Shown: positions 9,155 through 18,038 of the stretch, piece by piece | How positions within the stretch are numbered: position 1 is the stretch's first letter | Layout of the letters: each line of letters starts with the position of its first letter | NCBI RefSeq assembly: GCF_030009775.1 | Contig: NZ_JASCTH010000018.1 | Location: forward strand, 169,765-233,764 | Origin: Actinoplanes sandaracinus | GTDB taxonomy: Bacteria; Actinomycetota; Actinomycetes; Mycobacteriales; Micromonosporaceae | Length of the DNA stretch: 64,000 bases | Reading direction: 5' to 3' | Position numbers and translations under genes: made by a program | Notes under the pieces: generated by a model | Told to the model about the DNA's origin: nothing | What the model saw: only the letters and a program-made list of their open reading frames with translations | Databases searched by the model: none

Positions 9155-11161
9155 TCAGCCGCGGACCTTGACCTTGACGGCCGCGGAGGGCGCCGAGACG
9201 CCGGCCGCGTTCACGGCCAGGACCCGCACGGTCACGGTGCGGCCGGCCTTGAGCCCTTTCACGGAGCAGGTGCGACCGGTCGCCGGGACCGTGCAGCGCG
9301 ACGGTCCGCCCCCGCCGGACACTTCGGCCCGGTAGCCGGTGATCGCGGCGCCGCCGGTGGTCGCCGGCGCCTTCCAGGTCACGGTGATCCTGTTGCCGGA
9401 CGACTTGGCGGAGACCGACCGGGGTTTGCCCGCGACGCCCCAGGCGGTGGCCGCCGGCCGGATGCCCTGGTCCGGGCCGCGGCCGGCGCTGTTGACCGCG
9501 GCCACCGCGACGTAGAACCGGTCGCCGCCGGTCAGGCCGGTGAGCACGCAGGAGTTCGTGCCGCCGGTCGCCTGGCAGCCCGCCACGGCGCTGCCGCCGG
9601 TGGCGACGCGGAACGCGCGGACCACATGGCCGGTGATCGGCGATCCACCGTCGGACTCCGGATCGTCCCAGGTCACGGTGATCGCCCGTACGCCCGGAGT
9701 GAGCCGGACGGCACGCGGAGCCGACGGGGGCGCCGGTTGCGCGGAAGCCGGCGGGGTGGGCGTGGGCGACGCGGGTGTGCTGGGGGATCGGCTCGGCGCC
9801 GGTGAGGCCGGCGGGGTCGGTGACGCGGTCGGCGTCGGTGAGGCCGGCGGGGTGGGCAGCGTCGGCGCGGGGCCTGGGTTCATCAGCGGCGGGCCCGGAT
9901 CAGGTGGCGCCGGTGTCGCCGTCACCGCGGCCAGCACCTCGGCGCGGGCGGCCGGAGCACTCTCGCCGAACTGGTTCACCGCGCTCACCGCGACGTGATA
10001 GACGCTGTCGGCCACCAGGTCGGCGATCGTGCAGCCGGTCGCCGCCGTCTCGCAGGACGCCACCACGCTGCCGCCGCTGGAGGCGCTGTAGGCACGGATC
10101 CGGTATCCGGTCACCGGCGAGCCACCGTTCGACAGCGGCGCCCGCCAGCGCACCGTCGCGGTGCCGGTGCCGCCGGTGACGGTGACGGCCTGGGGCGGCC
10201 CGGGAGCGGTCGCGCCGGGCGTCGCTGGTGAGGCGCGCCGGTGCAGCGCCGCCGACGCGAGGTCCGCACCGAGTCCGACGTCGGGGGCCTCGATCCGTAC
10301 GCCACCGTCCGAGACCGTGGCCGTGAGCCGCTGATGCACGGCCGCCTCTCCGCTGGTGACCAGGTCGAACCCGGTGGCGACAGCGGTCGTGGGATCGGTG
10401 GAGGCGGCCGCGAAGTACGCGCCCGGCAGGAACAGGGTGACGAAGTTGCGCACCGCCTCGCCGTTCGCGTCCAGGTGTGGGTTGCCCAGCACTCCCAGGC
10501 TGATCGGCGGCTGCCCCTCGGGGTCGTAGGTCAGCAGGTCGGCGCGGGCCTGCGCGTCAGTGGCGAGGTACGCCCCGTCGAGCGCCGTGGTGTACGAGCC
10601 GGCCGACCCCTCCAGGTCCTGGGTGCGGCCCTCGAACCGGTGCTCGGCCGGGTCCGCCGTCGTGTCGGTGTCACCGCAGGAGAAGCCGGCCGCGCAGTCG
10701 GCGTCGCCGGTCCAGGCCACCGGGGCCGCCCGGCCGATGAGGGCGAGCGCATATCTGCCGTCCGACACGGTGCGGGCCGCCCGGAAACCGTCTGCCACGG
10801 CGTTGGTGAACCGCGGCACGAACGTCCCGGTCCTGATCACCAGGCGGATCGTGCCACCGGTGACCGCCGCCGTCTTTCCGGCGAACCCGTCGACCGACCA
10901 GCGCACCCAGTCGCCGGAGTCGTCGGAGACGGTGGCCGCGGACGCGATGAGCCCCTCGCCGGTGAGCGCCGTGGACGATCCGCTGACCGGAACGATCGTC
11001 GCCGACTCGATGCAGTAGACCGACTCCGGGCCCGCGCAACTGGGGGCCCAGGCGCCGGCCGGCAGGTCGTCGGGGGTGTCCGCGAGAGCGGCTGCTCCGG
11101 CCGGCACCGCCGCGGCGAGGGTTCCGGCCGCGACGATGATCGCGGCGCGTCGGCTCGGCAT
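9155..11161 (-). CDS. Secreted protein with three fibronectin type III domains
   Basis: 668 aa with an N-terminal signal peptide (AAIIVAAGTLAAAVPAG). Residues 30-310 form a Cys-containing domain I do not recognise. FnIII domains follow at about 320-408, 480-570 and 578-666, each with a TVxW core and a TGYRI/TGHVV/TGYRA strand. The first two are separated by a Pro/Thr/Ser-rich flexible linker (415-478). There is no sortase motif or C-terminal membrane helix, so it is probably released. Together with the RTX protein 37 bp downstream it looks like an extracellular matrix or surface-associated pair. Confidence 0.82.
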   Translation of the reverse strand: MPSRRAAIIVAAGTLAAAVPAGAAALADTPDDLPAGAWAPSCAGPESVYCIESATIVPVSGSSTALTGEGLIASAATVSDDSGDWVRWSVDGFAGKTAAVTGGTIRLVIRTGTFVPRFTNAVADGFRAARTVSDGRYALALIGRAAPVAWTGDADCAAGFSCGDTDTTADPAEHRFEGRTQDLEGSAGSYTTALDGAYLATDAQARADLLTYDPEGQPPISLGVLGNPHLDANGEAVRNFVTLFLPGAYFAAASTDPTTAVATGFDLVTSGEAAVHQRLTATVSDGGVRIEAPDVGLGADLASAALHRRASPATPGATAPGPPQAVTVTGGTGTATVRWRAPLSNGGSPVTGYRIRAYSASSGGSVVASCETAATGCTIADLVADSVYHVAVSAVNQFGESAPAARAEVLAAVTATPAPPDPGPPLMNPGPAPTLPTPPASPTPTASPTPPASPAPSRSPSTPASPTPTPPASAQPAPPSAPRAVRLTPGVRAITVTWDDPESDGGSPITGHVVRAFRVATGGSAVAGCQATGGTNSCVLTGLTGGDRFYVAVAAVNSAGRGPDQGIRPAATAWGVAGKPRSVSAKSSGNRITVTWKAPATTGGAAITGYRAEVSGGGGPSRCTVPATGRTCSVKGLKAGRTVTVRVLAVNAAGVSAPSAAVKVKVRG

Positions 11162-11227
11162 CCGGCTGTCCCTTCACGTCTGCTTTGACGGACAGAGACG
11201 TGATCGGCAGCACAGAGTCGTTACTTA

Positions 11228-12334
11228 CTAAGTTCGCGGGTGGATCTGCCGAGGCACGCCGCCGGGGCCCTCCGGGGTCGAGCCAAACCGGGCGAAACGG
11301 ACACCCGGGGCGGTCGGGCCGGTGCGGCGGGCCACGCCCAGGCCACTCACGCCCTCGACGGTCACCTCGACGATGTCGGCGTCGGCGAAGACGGTCGTCT
11401 CGCCGCCGGCGGGCATCGTCAGGATCAGGTCGCCGTGGTCGCGGACCTCTCCCCCGGCGGCCGTCAGACCGGTGCCGCCGCTGATCAGGTAGGAGTCGAG
11501 ATTGGGATGCGGGGAGACGATCAGCCGGTCGTCGCGGACCGACAGGACCCAGGGAAGGCTGAGCGAGCCCGCCCACACCGTCCCCGGCCGGCCCTCCGCG
11601 TCACCGAGGCGGGCGAGCACACAGCGGCGCCCGGCGGCGTCCACGAACGTGACGGCGGGGCCCATGCGGCCGCGGCCGAACGCGCCCCACGTGCGGGCGG
11701 TGAAGTGCAGGCCGTCGTAGCCGCCGATCGCGTACGTCACCTCGTCACCGGTGGAGACGAGCAGCACCCACGAGCCGTCCAGCGGGAAGAGCCGCGGGCA
11801 GCCCCAGGTCGCGCGCTCCCGGGAGACGATCACGCCGTCGTACGCCCAGTGCAGCAGATCGGTGGAATGGTATTGCAGGACGCCCGCCGCCCCGCCGCGC
11901 AACGTGGCGCCGAGGAGCATCCGCCAGCCGCTGCCGGCCCACCAGACGTAGGGGTCGTTCATCGCGGCGACCCCGGCGGGCGGCCCGGTGAGCAGCGGGC
12001 CGGCCGGGTCGAGCCGCCAGCCGACGAGGCCGGGCAGGGCGGCGGCCCGGGCGATCTGCCCGTCGGAGCGGGTGTGGAACAGCACCGGGCCCTCCGGGCC
12101 GGCGACGACGGTGCCGCAGCGGGCCGAGCCGGGTTCGCCGGGCGGCGGGCTGACGGCCTGCTCGCTCCACAGGATCAGGTCGTCGGAGATCGCGTAGCCC
12201 CAGGCCGGGTCCTGCCCGGACAGGTGCTCGTAGTAGAGGTGGTAGCGGCCGCCGGAGAGCAACACACCGAAGAGGTCACCGACGCGGCCGGCACGCGGGG
12301 TGAAATGGAGCCGGGGGCGCGCTACGCGTTCCAT
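11228..12334 (-). CDS. GH32-like (levanase/invertase-fold) protein with altered catalytic motifs
   Basis: 368 aa. The five-blade GH32 layout is recognisable: RLHFTPRAGRVGDLFG replaces the NDPNG nucleophile motif (Asp20 kept), GRYHLYYEH, WGYAISDDLILW, NDP (126-128) in the RDP position with its Asp kept, and WGCPRLFPLDGSWVLL in the WECP position. In my alignment the acid/base Glu is Gly178. Typical members hydrolyse fructans or sucrose; this one may be a lectin-like pseudoenzyme or may use another proton donor. There is no signal peptide, so it is cytoplasmic, and no beta-sandwich domain follows. It is divergent from the MerR gene. Confidence 0.7.
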   Translation of the reverse strand: MERVARPRLHFTPRAGRVGDLFGVLLSGGRYHLYYEHLSGQDPAWGYAISDDLILWSEQAVSPPPGEPGSARCGTVVAGPEGPVLFHTRSDGQIARAAALPGLVGWRLDPAGPLLTGPPAGVAAMNDPYVWWAGSGWRMLLGATLRGGAAGVLQYHSTDLLHWAYDGVIVSRERATWGCPRLFPLDGSWVLLVSTGDEVTYAIGGYDGLHFTARTWGAFGRGRMGPAVTFVDAAGRRCVLARLGDAEGRPGTVWAGSLSLPWVLSVRDDRLIVSPHPNLDSYLISGGTGLTAAGGEVRDHGDLILTMPAGGETTVFADADIVEVTVEGVSGLGVARRTGPTAPGVRFARFGSTPEGPGGVPRQIHPRT

Positions 12335-12356
12335 GCCTCAGCCTGGCATCGCGACG

Positions 12357-12377
12357 GTCCCCGGCACCAGTGGGGAC
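12357..12377. promoter_or_regulatory. Dyad GTCCCC-N9-GGGGAC between the GH32-like and MerR genes
   Basis: A perfect 6-bp inverted repeat sits in the 78-bp divergent gap. Its size (21 bp) and position fit a MerR-type operator, and it lies upstream of a possible -10 (TTACCC) that ends a few bases before the MerR GTG. Assignment to this MerR protein is inferred from position only. Confidence 0.4.
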
Positions 12378-12412
12378 GGCTGCCAAAGCGGGAAGGCGGT
12401 TACCCTGGCGCC

Positions 12413-12772
12413 GTGCCATACACACCGGGTGAGACGGCGGAGCGGCTCGGCGTCAGCATCGACACGATCCGCTACTACGAGAAAATCGGTCTGCTGCACG
12501 GCATCCAGCGCACGTCGAGCGGCCGGCGAGTGTTCTCCGATGACGACCTGTCCCGGCTCGGGCTGCTGCGCTGTCTGCGCGACTCGGGGATGCCGATCGC
12601 GCGGCTGCGCCGCTTCGCCGAGTTGCTGCAGGAGGGCGACGCGGCCGCCGACCGGCGCACCGCGCTGCTGGAGGAACACGACCGGGAGATCGACGAGAAG
12701 GTGGAGCGGTTGCGGTTGGAACAGCAGCGGGTGCGCGAGAAGATCGCCTGGTACCGGTCGGTGGCCCGATGA
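12413..12772 (+). CDS. MerR-family transcriptional regulator
   Basis: 119 aa from GTG 12413. The N-terminus is a standard MerR winged helix (TPGETAERLGVSIDTIRYYE, then GLLHGIQRTSSGRRVFSDDD), followed by LRCLRDSGMPIARLRRFAEL and a long coiled-coil dimerisation helix (HDREIDEKVERLRLEQQRVREK). There is no Cys-rich metal site or large effector domain, so it resembles the short MerR regulators that sense small aromatics or stress. A -10-like TTACCC just before the GTG suggests a leaderless mRNA. The stop codon overlaps the VOC gene start (ATGA). Confidence 0.88.
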   Translation: MPYTPGETAERLGVSIDTIRYYEKIGLLHGIQRTSSGRRVFSDDDLSRLGLLRCLRDSGMPIARLRRFAELLQEGDAAADRRTALLEEHDREIDEKVERLRLEQQRVREKIAWYRSVAR

Positions 12773-13110
12773 CGGTGTCCTGGGTGAAGAGCCTGACCTT
12801 CGACTGTGCCGACGCGCTGGTGGTCGCCCGGTTCTGGGCCGCCGCCCTCGGCGGGGAACTGGACGAGGACGCCACCAGCGACAAGGCCTACGTGGAGGCT
12901 CCCGGCTGGGGCGGCCCGAACCTGTGGTTCCAGCGGGTGCCCGAGCCGAGGACCGCCAAGAACCGGCTGCACTTCGACCTGCGCGCCCCGGGCGGGGACG
13001 TGCCGGCCGAGGTGCGGCGGCTGACGGCGCTCGGCGCCACCGTGGTGACGCCGGGCGAGCTGACCGTCATGGAAGACCCCGAGGGAAACGTCTTCTGCGT
13101 GGAGCTGTGA
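12769..13110 (+). CDS. VOC-superfamily (glyoxalase/bleomycin-resistance fold) protein
   Basis: 113 aa. One betaalphabetabetabeta repeat pair is recognisable: SLTFDCADALVVARFWAAAL at the start, RLHFDLRAPGGDVPAEVRRL in the second half, and a C-terminal VMEDPEGNVFCVEL with the usual metal-site Glu. VOC proteins bind metals and small ligands and serve as lyases, dioxygenases or drug-binding proteins; the substrate is unknown. It overlaps the MerR gene by 4 nt (ATGA), so the regulator and this protein are translated together. Its stop is 1 bp from the convergent glgX stop. Confidence 0.82.
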   Translation: MTVSWVKSLTFDCADALVVARFWAAALGGELDEDATSDKAYVEAPGWGGPNLWFQRVPEPRTAKNRLHFDLRAPGGDVPAEVRRLTALGATVVTPGELTVMEDPEGNVFCVEL

Positions 13111-13111
13111 C

Positions 13112-15220
13112 TCAGTAACGGCAGCGCAGCACGACCATGCTGTGCCGCTGGACCGCGAGCTGTCCCCCGGCGCGGGTGGTCTTGCGCCGGGTGGCCAGCA
13201 ACGGGTCGGCGGTGTTCGCGGCGATCTCCCAGGTCCGGCCGTAATCGCGGTCCGGCAGGGTGAACGCCACGTCCTCGTCGAGCGGGTTGAACAACAGCAG
13301 GAACGAGTCGTCCCTGATCTCCTCGCCGAGGGCGTCGCGTTCCGGGATGCCGTGCCCGTTCAGGAAGACGGTCATCGTCATGCCGCTGCGGGTGTTCCAG
13401 TCGGACTCGGTCATCACCTCGCCGTCGCGGCGCAGCCAGGCGATGTCCGGCAGCTTCGAGTCACCGGCCGGGTCGCCGGTGAAGAACCGCCGGCGCCGGA
13501 AGATCGGATGCTCGGCCCGCAGTTTCAGCAGTTTGCGGGTGAAGCTGGTGAGCACGTCCTCGAGCCGGGCGCCCTCCCAGTCCACCCAGGCGATCTCGCT
13601 GTCCTGGCAGTACACGTTGTTGTTGCCGCGCTGGGTACGGCCGAGCTCGTCGCCGTGGGAGATCATCGGCACGCCCTGGCTCAGCAGCAGGGTGGCCAGG
13701 AAGTTGCGTTTCTGCCGCTCGCGCAGGGTGACGATGTCAGGGTCGTCGGTCTCGCCCTCGACACCGCAGTTCCACGACCGGTTGTGGCTCTCGCCGTCAC
13801 GGTTGCCCTCGCCGTTGCCGTCGTTGTGCTTCTCGTTGTACGACACCAGGTCGTGCATGGTGAACCCGTCGTGCGCGGTCACGAAGTTGATCGACGCGAT
13901 CGGCCGGCGCCCGTCGACCTCGTAGAGGTCGGAGCTGCCGGTGAACCGGGACGCGAACTCGCCCAGGCTGGACGGCTCGCCACGCCAGAAGTCGCGCACC
14001 GAGTCGCGGTACTTGCCGTTCCACTCCGTCCAGTTCGGCGGGAACCCACCGACCTGGTAGCCGCCGTCGCCGACGTCCCACGGCTCGGCGATCAGCTTCA
14101 CCTGCGACACCACCGGGTCCTGGTTGACCAGGTCGAAGAACGCCGCCAGCCGGTCCACCTCGTGGAACTCCCGGGCCAGGGCGGCGGCCAGGTCGAACCG
14201 GAACCCGTCGACGTGCATCTCGGTCACCCAGTACCGCAGCGAATCCATGATCAGCCGCAGCGACTCGTGGTGGCGCACGTTGAGGCTGTTGCCGGTGCCG
14301 GTGGTGTCGTAGTAGTACTGCTTGTCCTCGTCGACGAGCCGGTAGTAGGCCGGATTGTCGATACCCCGGAACGACAACGTCGGCCCGAGGTGGTTGCCCT
14401 CGGCCGTGTGGTTGTAGACCACGTCCAGGATGACCTCGATCCCCGCCTGGTGCAGGGCCTTGACCATCGCCTTGAACTCCTGCACCTGACCGCCGCCCTC
14501 GGGGAACGACGAGTAGCCGTTGTGCGGGGCGAAGAACCCGATCGTGTTGTAACCCCAGTAGTTCGTCAGGCCCCGCTCGGTCAGCCCGCTGTCGTGCACG
14601 AACTGGTGAACCGGCATCAGCTCCACCGCGGTGACGCCGAGCTCCTTCAAGTACTTGATCATCACCGGGTGGGCCAGGCCGGAGTACGTGCCCCGTACGT
14701 CATCGGGGATGTTGGGGTGCCGGATCGTCATGCCCTTGACGTGAGCTTCATAGATGACCGTCTGCCACATCGGGATCTTCAGCGGCCGGTCGTTGCCCCA
14801 GTCGAAATAGGGGTTTATCACGACCGAACGGGGGGAGAAGGGCGCCGAGTCCTGATCGTTGTAGCTTGCGGGGTCACCGAAGTCGTAGGAGAACAGCGCC
14901 TGATCCCACCGGTAGTCCCCGTCGATCGCTTTCGCGTACGGGTCGAGCAGCAGCTTTCCCGGGTTGCACCGCAGCCCTCGCGACGGGTCGTAGGGGCCGT
15001 GCACCCGGTAGCCGTACCGCTGGCCCGGCACCACCCTCGGCAGGTACCCGTGCCAGACCAGCGCCTCACGTTCCGGCAGGTCGATACGGGTCTCGGTGCC
15101 GTCGTCGTCGAACAGGCAGAGTTCGACCCGGGAGGCGGCCTCGGAGAAGAGCGCGAAATTGGTACCGCCACCGTCGTAGGTGGCGCCCAGCGGGTACGGG
15201 TTGCCCGGCCAGATATGCAT
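13112..15220 (-). CDS. glgX: Glycogen debranching enzyme GlgX
   Basis: 702 aa from ATG 15220 (MHIWPGNPYPLGATYDG). It hydrolyses alpha-1,6 branches of phosphorylase-limit glycogen. An N-terminal CBM48 (residues 8-130) is followed by a GH13 barrel. Catalytic segments are DGFRFDLAAAL (nucleophile Asp), KLIAEPWDVG (acid/base Glu) and NFVTAHDGFT (stabilising Asp). Length matches the TreX/GlgX class. A weak AAGG precedes the start. The pgm gene further along the window belongs to the same glycogen pathway, but the two are not linked. Confidence 0.93.
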   Translation of the reverse strand: MHIWPGNPYPLGATYDGGGTNFALFSEAASRVELCLFDDDGTETRIDLPEREALVWHGYLPRVVPGQRYGYRVHGPYDPSRGLRCNPGKLLLDPYAKAIDGDYRWDQALFSYDFGDPASYNDQDSAPFSPRSVVINPYFDWGNDRPLKIPMWQTVIYEAHVKGMTIRHPNIPDDVRGTYSGLAHPVMIKYLKELGVTAVELMPVHQFVHDSGLTERGLTNYWGYNTIGFFAPHNGYSSFPEGGGQVQEFKAMVKALHQAGIEVILDVVYNHTAEGNHLGPTLSFRGIDNPAYYRLVDEDKQYYYDTTGTGNSLNVRHHESLRLIMDSLRYWVTEMHVDGFRFDLAAALAREFHEVDRLAAFFDLVNQDPVVSQVKLIAEPWDVGDGGYQVGGFPPNWTEWNGKYRDSVRDFWRGEPSSLGEFASRFTGSSDLYEVDGRRPIASINFVTAHDGFTMHDLVSYNEKHNDGNGEGNRDGESHNRSWNCGVEGETDDPDIVTLRERQKRNFLATLLLSQGVPMISHGDELGRTQRGNNNVYCQDSEIAWVDWEGARLEDVLTSFTRKLLKLRAEHPIFRRRRFFTGDPAGDSKLPDIAWLRRDGEVMTESDWNTRSGMTMTVFLNGHGIPERDALGEEIRDDSFLLLFNPLDEDVAFTLPDRDYGRTWEIAANTADPLLATRRKTTRAGGQLAVQRHSMVVLRCRY

Positions 15221-15324
15221 GGGCCAACCTTGCCCCGTCCGCACCCGGGGGAAAACTGTGACCCGCGTCCCCGGGCCTGCGATCTCCGGCCGCCGGCGTC
15301 AGAGGCGTCGTGATGGATCGGTGG

Positions 15325-16713
15325 TCACGCCGCCTGTAACCGGTCGGGCGGCCAGGTGACATGCGGGTCGGTGGCCGGTCTGCTCAGGTAGTAGCCCTGG
15401 GCGTGGTGCAGGCCCTCCTCGGTCAGGACGGCGAGTTCGGCGCCGGTCTCCACGCCTTCGGCGACGACGGTCACGCCCAGCGACGTCCCGAAGTTGCACA
15501 TCGCGCCGATCAGGGCCCGCCGGGCGGGGTCCTGGTCACTGTCGGCGATGATGCTGCGGTCGAGTTTGACGATGTCCGGGCGCAGCCGCAGGATGTGCTG
15601 CATCGAGGCATAGCCGGCGCCGGCGTCGTCGACCGCCAGCCGCGCGCCGGTGGCGCGGACCCGCCGCATCGTCTCGGCCAGCGTGTCGTAATCGTCGACC
15701 GCGACGTGTTCGGTCACCTCGATCACCAGCCGCGCCGCCTGATCGCCGAGCCCGGCGAGCAGGCGATGGAACCGGGGGTCCAGGATCGTCTGCGCCGAGA
15801 CGTTGACCGCCAGGTACGCGTGGCCGGGCAGGCCGGGCAGGCGCCGGCACGCGGACTCCACCGCGTGCATCTCCAGGTCGACGCCGAGGCCCACCTGCCA
15901 CGCCTCGGCGAACCAGACGTCGGGCGTCCGATACGGCTCCGAGGTGAACCGCGCCAGCGCCTCCATCCCGGCGATCTCGTGCCGGTCGAGGTCGACGATC
16001 GGCTGCAGGACGATCTCCAGCGCCCCGGCATCCCGGATGCTGTGCTCGATGCGGGCCCGGATCTGCGCCTTCTCGTCCTGGAGGCGTTGCTCCGCCGAGG
16101 CGGCAGCCGCCTCCCAGGTGACGTCGGCGCTGAAGCCGCGATAGCCCACGAGGCGGGCCCCGGCGCCGTACACCGGTGTCGCGGTGCTGCTGAGGGTACG
16201 GACCGTGCCGTCCCGGTGAATGGCGCTGCTGGTCCAGTCCTGCCGCGCCGAGGTGTCGAAGGCGTGCGCGGCGTCCGCCGGGTCGCGGTCCAGCAGTTCC
16301 CGGACGTCGCGCCCGGCGATCTCCCGCGCGTCGTATCCCAGCATCGCGCCCACGCCGTCGCTGCTGTAGGTGATCCGGAGGTCGGCGTCGACCTGCCACA
16401 CCCAGCCGTGCGCGGTGTGCACGGTGTCGCGGAAGGCCTCCACCGCCTCCTCGACCCGGGCGGCGAGGCTGCGGTTGAAACGCACCAGGCGGACGGTGGT
16501 GGCCGCGGCCAACGGCAGCCACGCGACGCCGACGAGGCCGAGCCACTCGTCGGGCTCGATGGTGTCACCGCTGACCAGCACGTCGATCCAGTCCCACGCG
16601 TAAGAGACCAGAGCGACGACCATGCTCACCGCCAGCACGGTGACCGCGGACGACACGACACTTCGCGTACGCAGCAGCTCAGCGGCGTCGCCGGACGGAG
16701 CGGTCTCCTTCAC
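15325..16713 (-). CDS. Membrane PAS-EAL cyclic-di-GMP phosphodiesterase
   Basis: 462 aa. Two N-terminal membrane helices (SAVTVLAVSMVVALVSYAW and LVGVAWLPLAAATTVRLV) precede a PAS domain (about residues 65-185) and an EAL domain. Key EAL residues look complete: GMEALARF, NVSAQTIL, IEVTEHV, DDAGAGYAS with DIVKLDRS, AEGVET and QGYYLSRP. It is therefore probably an active hydrolase of c-di-GMP, sensing through PAS. Start chosen at GTG 16713 because it forms a GTGA overlap with the upstream MEDS-ATPase stop. The Shine-Dalgarno-like AGGAG directly abuts the GTG, so translation probably depends on coupling. The start is uncertain. Confidence 0.82.
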   Translation of the reverse strand: MKETAPSGDAAELLRTRSVVSSAVTVLAVSMVVALVSYAWDWIDVLVSGDTIEPDEWLGLVGVAWLPLAAATTVRLVRFNRSLAARVEEAVEAFRDTVHTAHGWVWQVDADLRITYSSDGVGAMLGYDAREIAGRDVRELLDRDPADAAHAFDTSARQDWTSSAIHRDGTVRTLSSTATPVYGAGARLVGYRGFSADVTWEAAAASAEQRLQDEKAQIRARIEHSIRDAGALEIVLQPIVDLDRHEIAGMEALARFTSEPYRTPDVWFAEAWQVGLGVDLEMHAVESACRRLPGLPGHAYLAVNVSAQTILDPRFHRLLAGLGDQAARLVIEVTEHVAVDDYDTLAETMRRVRATGARLAVDDAGAGYASMQHILRLRPDIVKLDRSIIADSDQDPARRALIGAMCNFGTSLGVTVVAEGVETGAELAVLTEEGLHHAQGYYLSRPATDPHVTWPPDRLQAA

Positions 16714-17735
16714 CTCCTGCTGATCGGCGGGAAGCGGAGCCGCATGAGCTGCCGCGGGAAGTGCAGCCGAACCGAGGTGCGGCCGGGCGCCGAGGACACG
16801 GTGACCACGTCGGCCAGTTGACGGGCCAGCCACAGACCGCGGCCGCCGGCCGTCACGGCGAGCGGCTGGGGCCGGTAGTAGCCGGCGGTGGCCGGGATCG
16901 GCTGGTCCCCGGTGTCGTCGCACTGGACGAGCAGAGTGTCGCCGTCGCGCCAGGCGCGGACCCGGACCGGGGCCTGGCCGTGTCGCAATCCGTTGGTCGC
17001 CACCTCGATCACCGCCACCACGAGGTCCTCCGCCCCTTCCTCGGCGACGTCGTGCCCGGCGGCCCAGGTCCCCATGACCGAGCGCAGGACGCCGAGTTCG
17101 GCGAACTCGTGCAGCGTCACGTCGCGGTCGGGGCGCGAGGGCGCCGGCCGCGCCGGCACGTCGTGCCGTTCGGCCAGGTATCGCTCGGGAGGCAGGTGAC
17201 GCGGGGACGGGGCCGGTCCGGTGGAGGTGAGTTCGTACGCGTGCGTGGCGCGTATCCCGTCGATGACGGTGTCCTGGTGGTCGCGGCTGTCCCAGATGCA
17301 GGTCACCGCGGATCCGCCGATCGCGTACGTGTCGTTGCAGACCGCTTCGTACGCCAGATAGGCCGTGGTCCGTTCGGCACGGAACCCGGGATCCACGGCG
17401 GCGGCCAGGTCGGGTTCGGCGATCACGTGCAGCCGGCGGCCGGCCTGGTGCTGTGCGGTCAGACAGCGGCGGAACGCCTCGTAGGCGGAGCCGAGCCGCT
17501 GGTAGAACGCGGCGGGCTCGCCCCAGCTCACCACATCGGGGCGCACTTCGGCGGCGGCGTCGGCCAGCGCGGCGCGGGTCTGGGCGCTGACGACCAGCAG
17601 CACCTCGTCGTAGATCTCCGCCGAGCGGTGCAGCTCCGGCACCAGCACGGACGGCAGGTCACGGTCCGCGCCGACGATCAGCGCGGTGTGGGCGAACTCC
17701 AGCACACGCCGGTCGGCCGCCTGGTCCACGCTCAT
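16710..17735 (-). CDS. MEDS-domain sensor with C-terminal anti-sigma-type ATPase domain
   Basis: 341 aa. Residues about 10-170 match the MEDS domain (EFAHTALIVGADRDLPSVLV, then YEAVCNDTYAIGGSAVTCIWD), found in regulators that respond to small molecules. Residues 215-330 are a GHKL ATPase of the anti-sigma/SpoIIAB type (VAVIEVATNGLRHGQAPVRV N-box, CDDTGD G1 box, GGRGLWLARQLAD G2 box). Such proteins phosphorylate STAS anti-anti-sigma factors or bind sigma factors. It is translationally coupled to the EAL gene and divergent from a PP2C phosphatase, the usual antagonist of such kinases. The ATG has no strong ribosome site. Confidence 0.8.
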   Translation of the reverse strand: MSVDQAADRRVLEFAHTALIVGADRDLPSVLVPELHRSAEIYDEVLLVVSAQTRAALADAAAEVRPDVVSWGEPAAFYQRLGSAYEAFRRCLTAQHQAGRRLHVIAEPDLAAAVDPGFRAERTTAYLAYEAVCNDTYAIGGSAVTCIWDSRDHQDTVIDGIRATHAYELTSTGPAPSPRHLPPERYLAERHDVPARPAPSRPDRDVTLHEFAELGVLRSVMGTWAAGHDVAEEGAEDLVVAVIEVATNGLRHGQAPVRVRAWRDGDTLLVQCDDTGDQPIPATAGYYRPQPLAVTAGGRGLWLARQLADVVTVSSAPGRTSVRLHFPRQLMRLRFPPISRR

Positions 17736-18038
17736 CGCCGGACCATCGCGGCCGCTGTGGTCCGTACGCCAGTGGTCATGATCGCAATCTTCTTCAGATC
17801 CTCCGGTAGAGGGACCGGTGTGCGCCGCCGAAGGCGGACACCGACATCGGTACCCCAGCCGGAGCGGCGCACACCCATCGGCCGCCGGTAGTCGGAGGCT
17901 CGCCGCGGCGCCCGCCGCCCGTGGTGGCCGTCCGGCACCCGGCCCCGCCCCGCCGATGGCTGCCTCGATCGGGCGACGGGATGCCGCCCGGCGTGGGCGT
18001 AGGCTGTCGGCGATGAGGTCGCAGAGGGGTGGCAGTGC
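17736..18038. other. Divergent intergenic region, MEDS-ATPase / PP2C phosphatase
   Basis: No gene is seen. It should hold both divergent promoters. A -10-like TAGGCT at 18000-18005 and an AGGGG about 10 nt before the ATG at 18039 serve the phosphatase. A CCGCC-GAA-GGCGG hairpin flanked by GTGT/ACAC lies near 17820-17845. I see no recognisable operator. Confidence 0.5.

Noticed and set aside
11240..12772. 510-codon plus-strand frame covering the MerR gene and the opposite strand of the GH32-like gene
   Set aside because: Only the last 119 codons resemble a protein (MerR). The upstream part is the antisense of a real gene, so the GTG at 12413 is the start.
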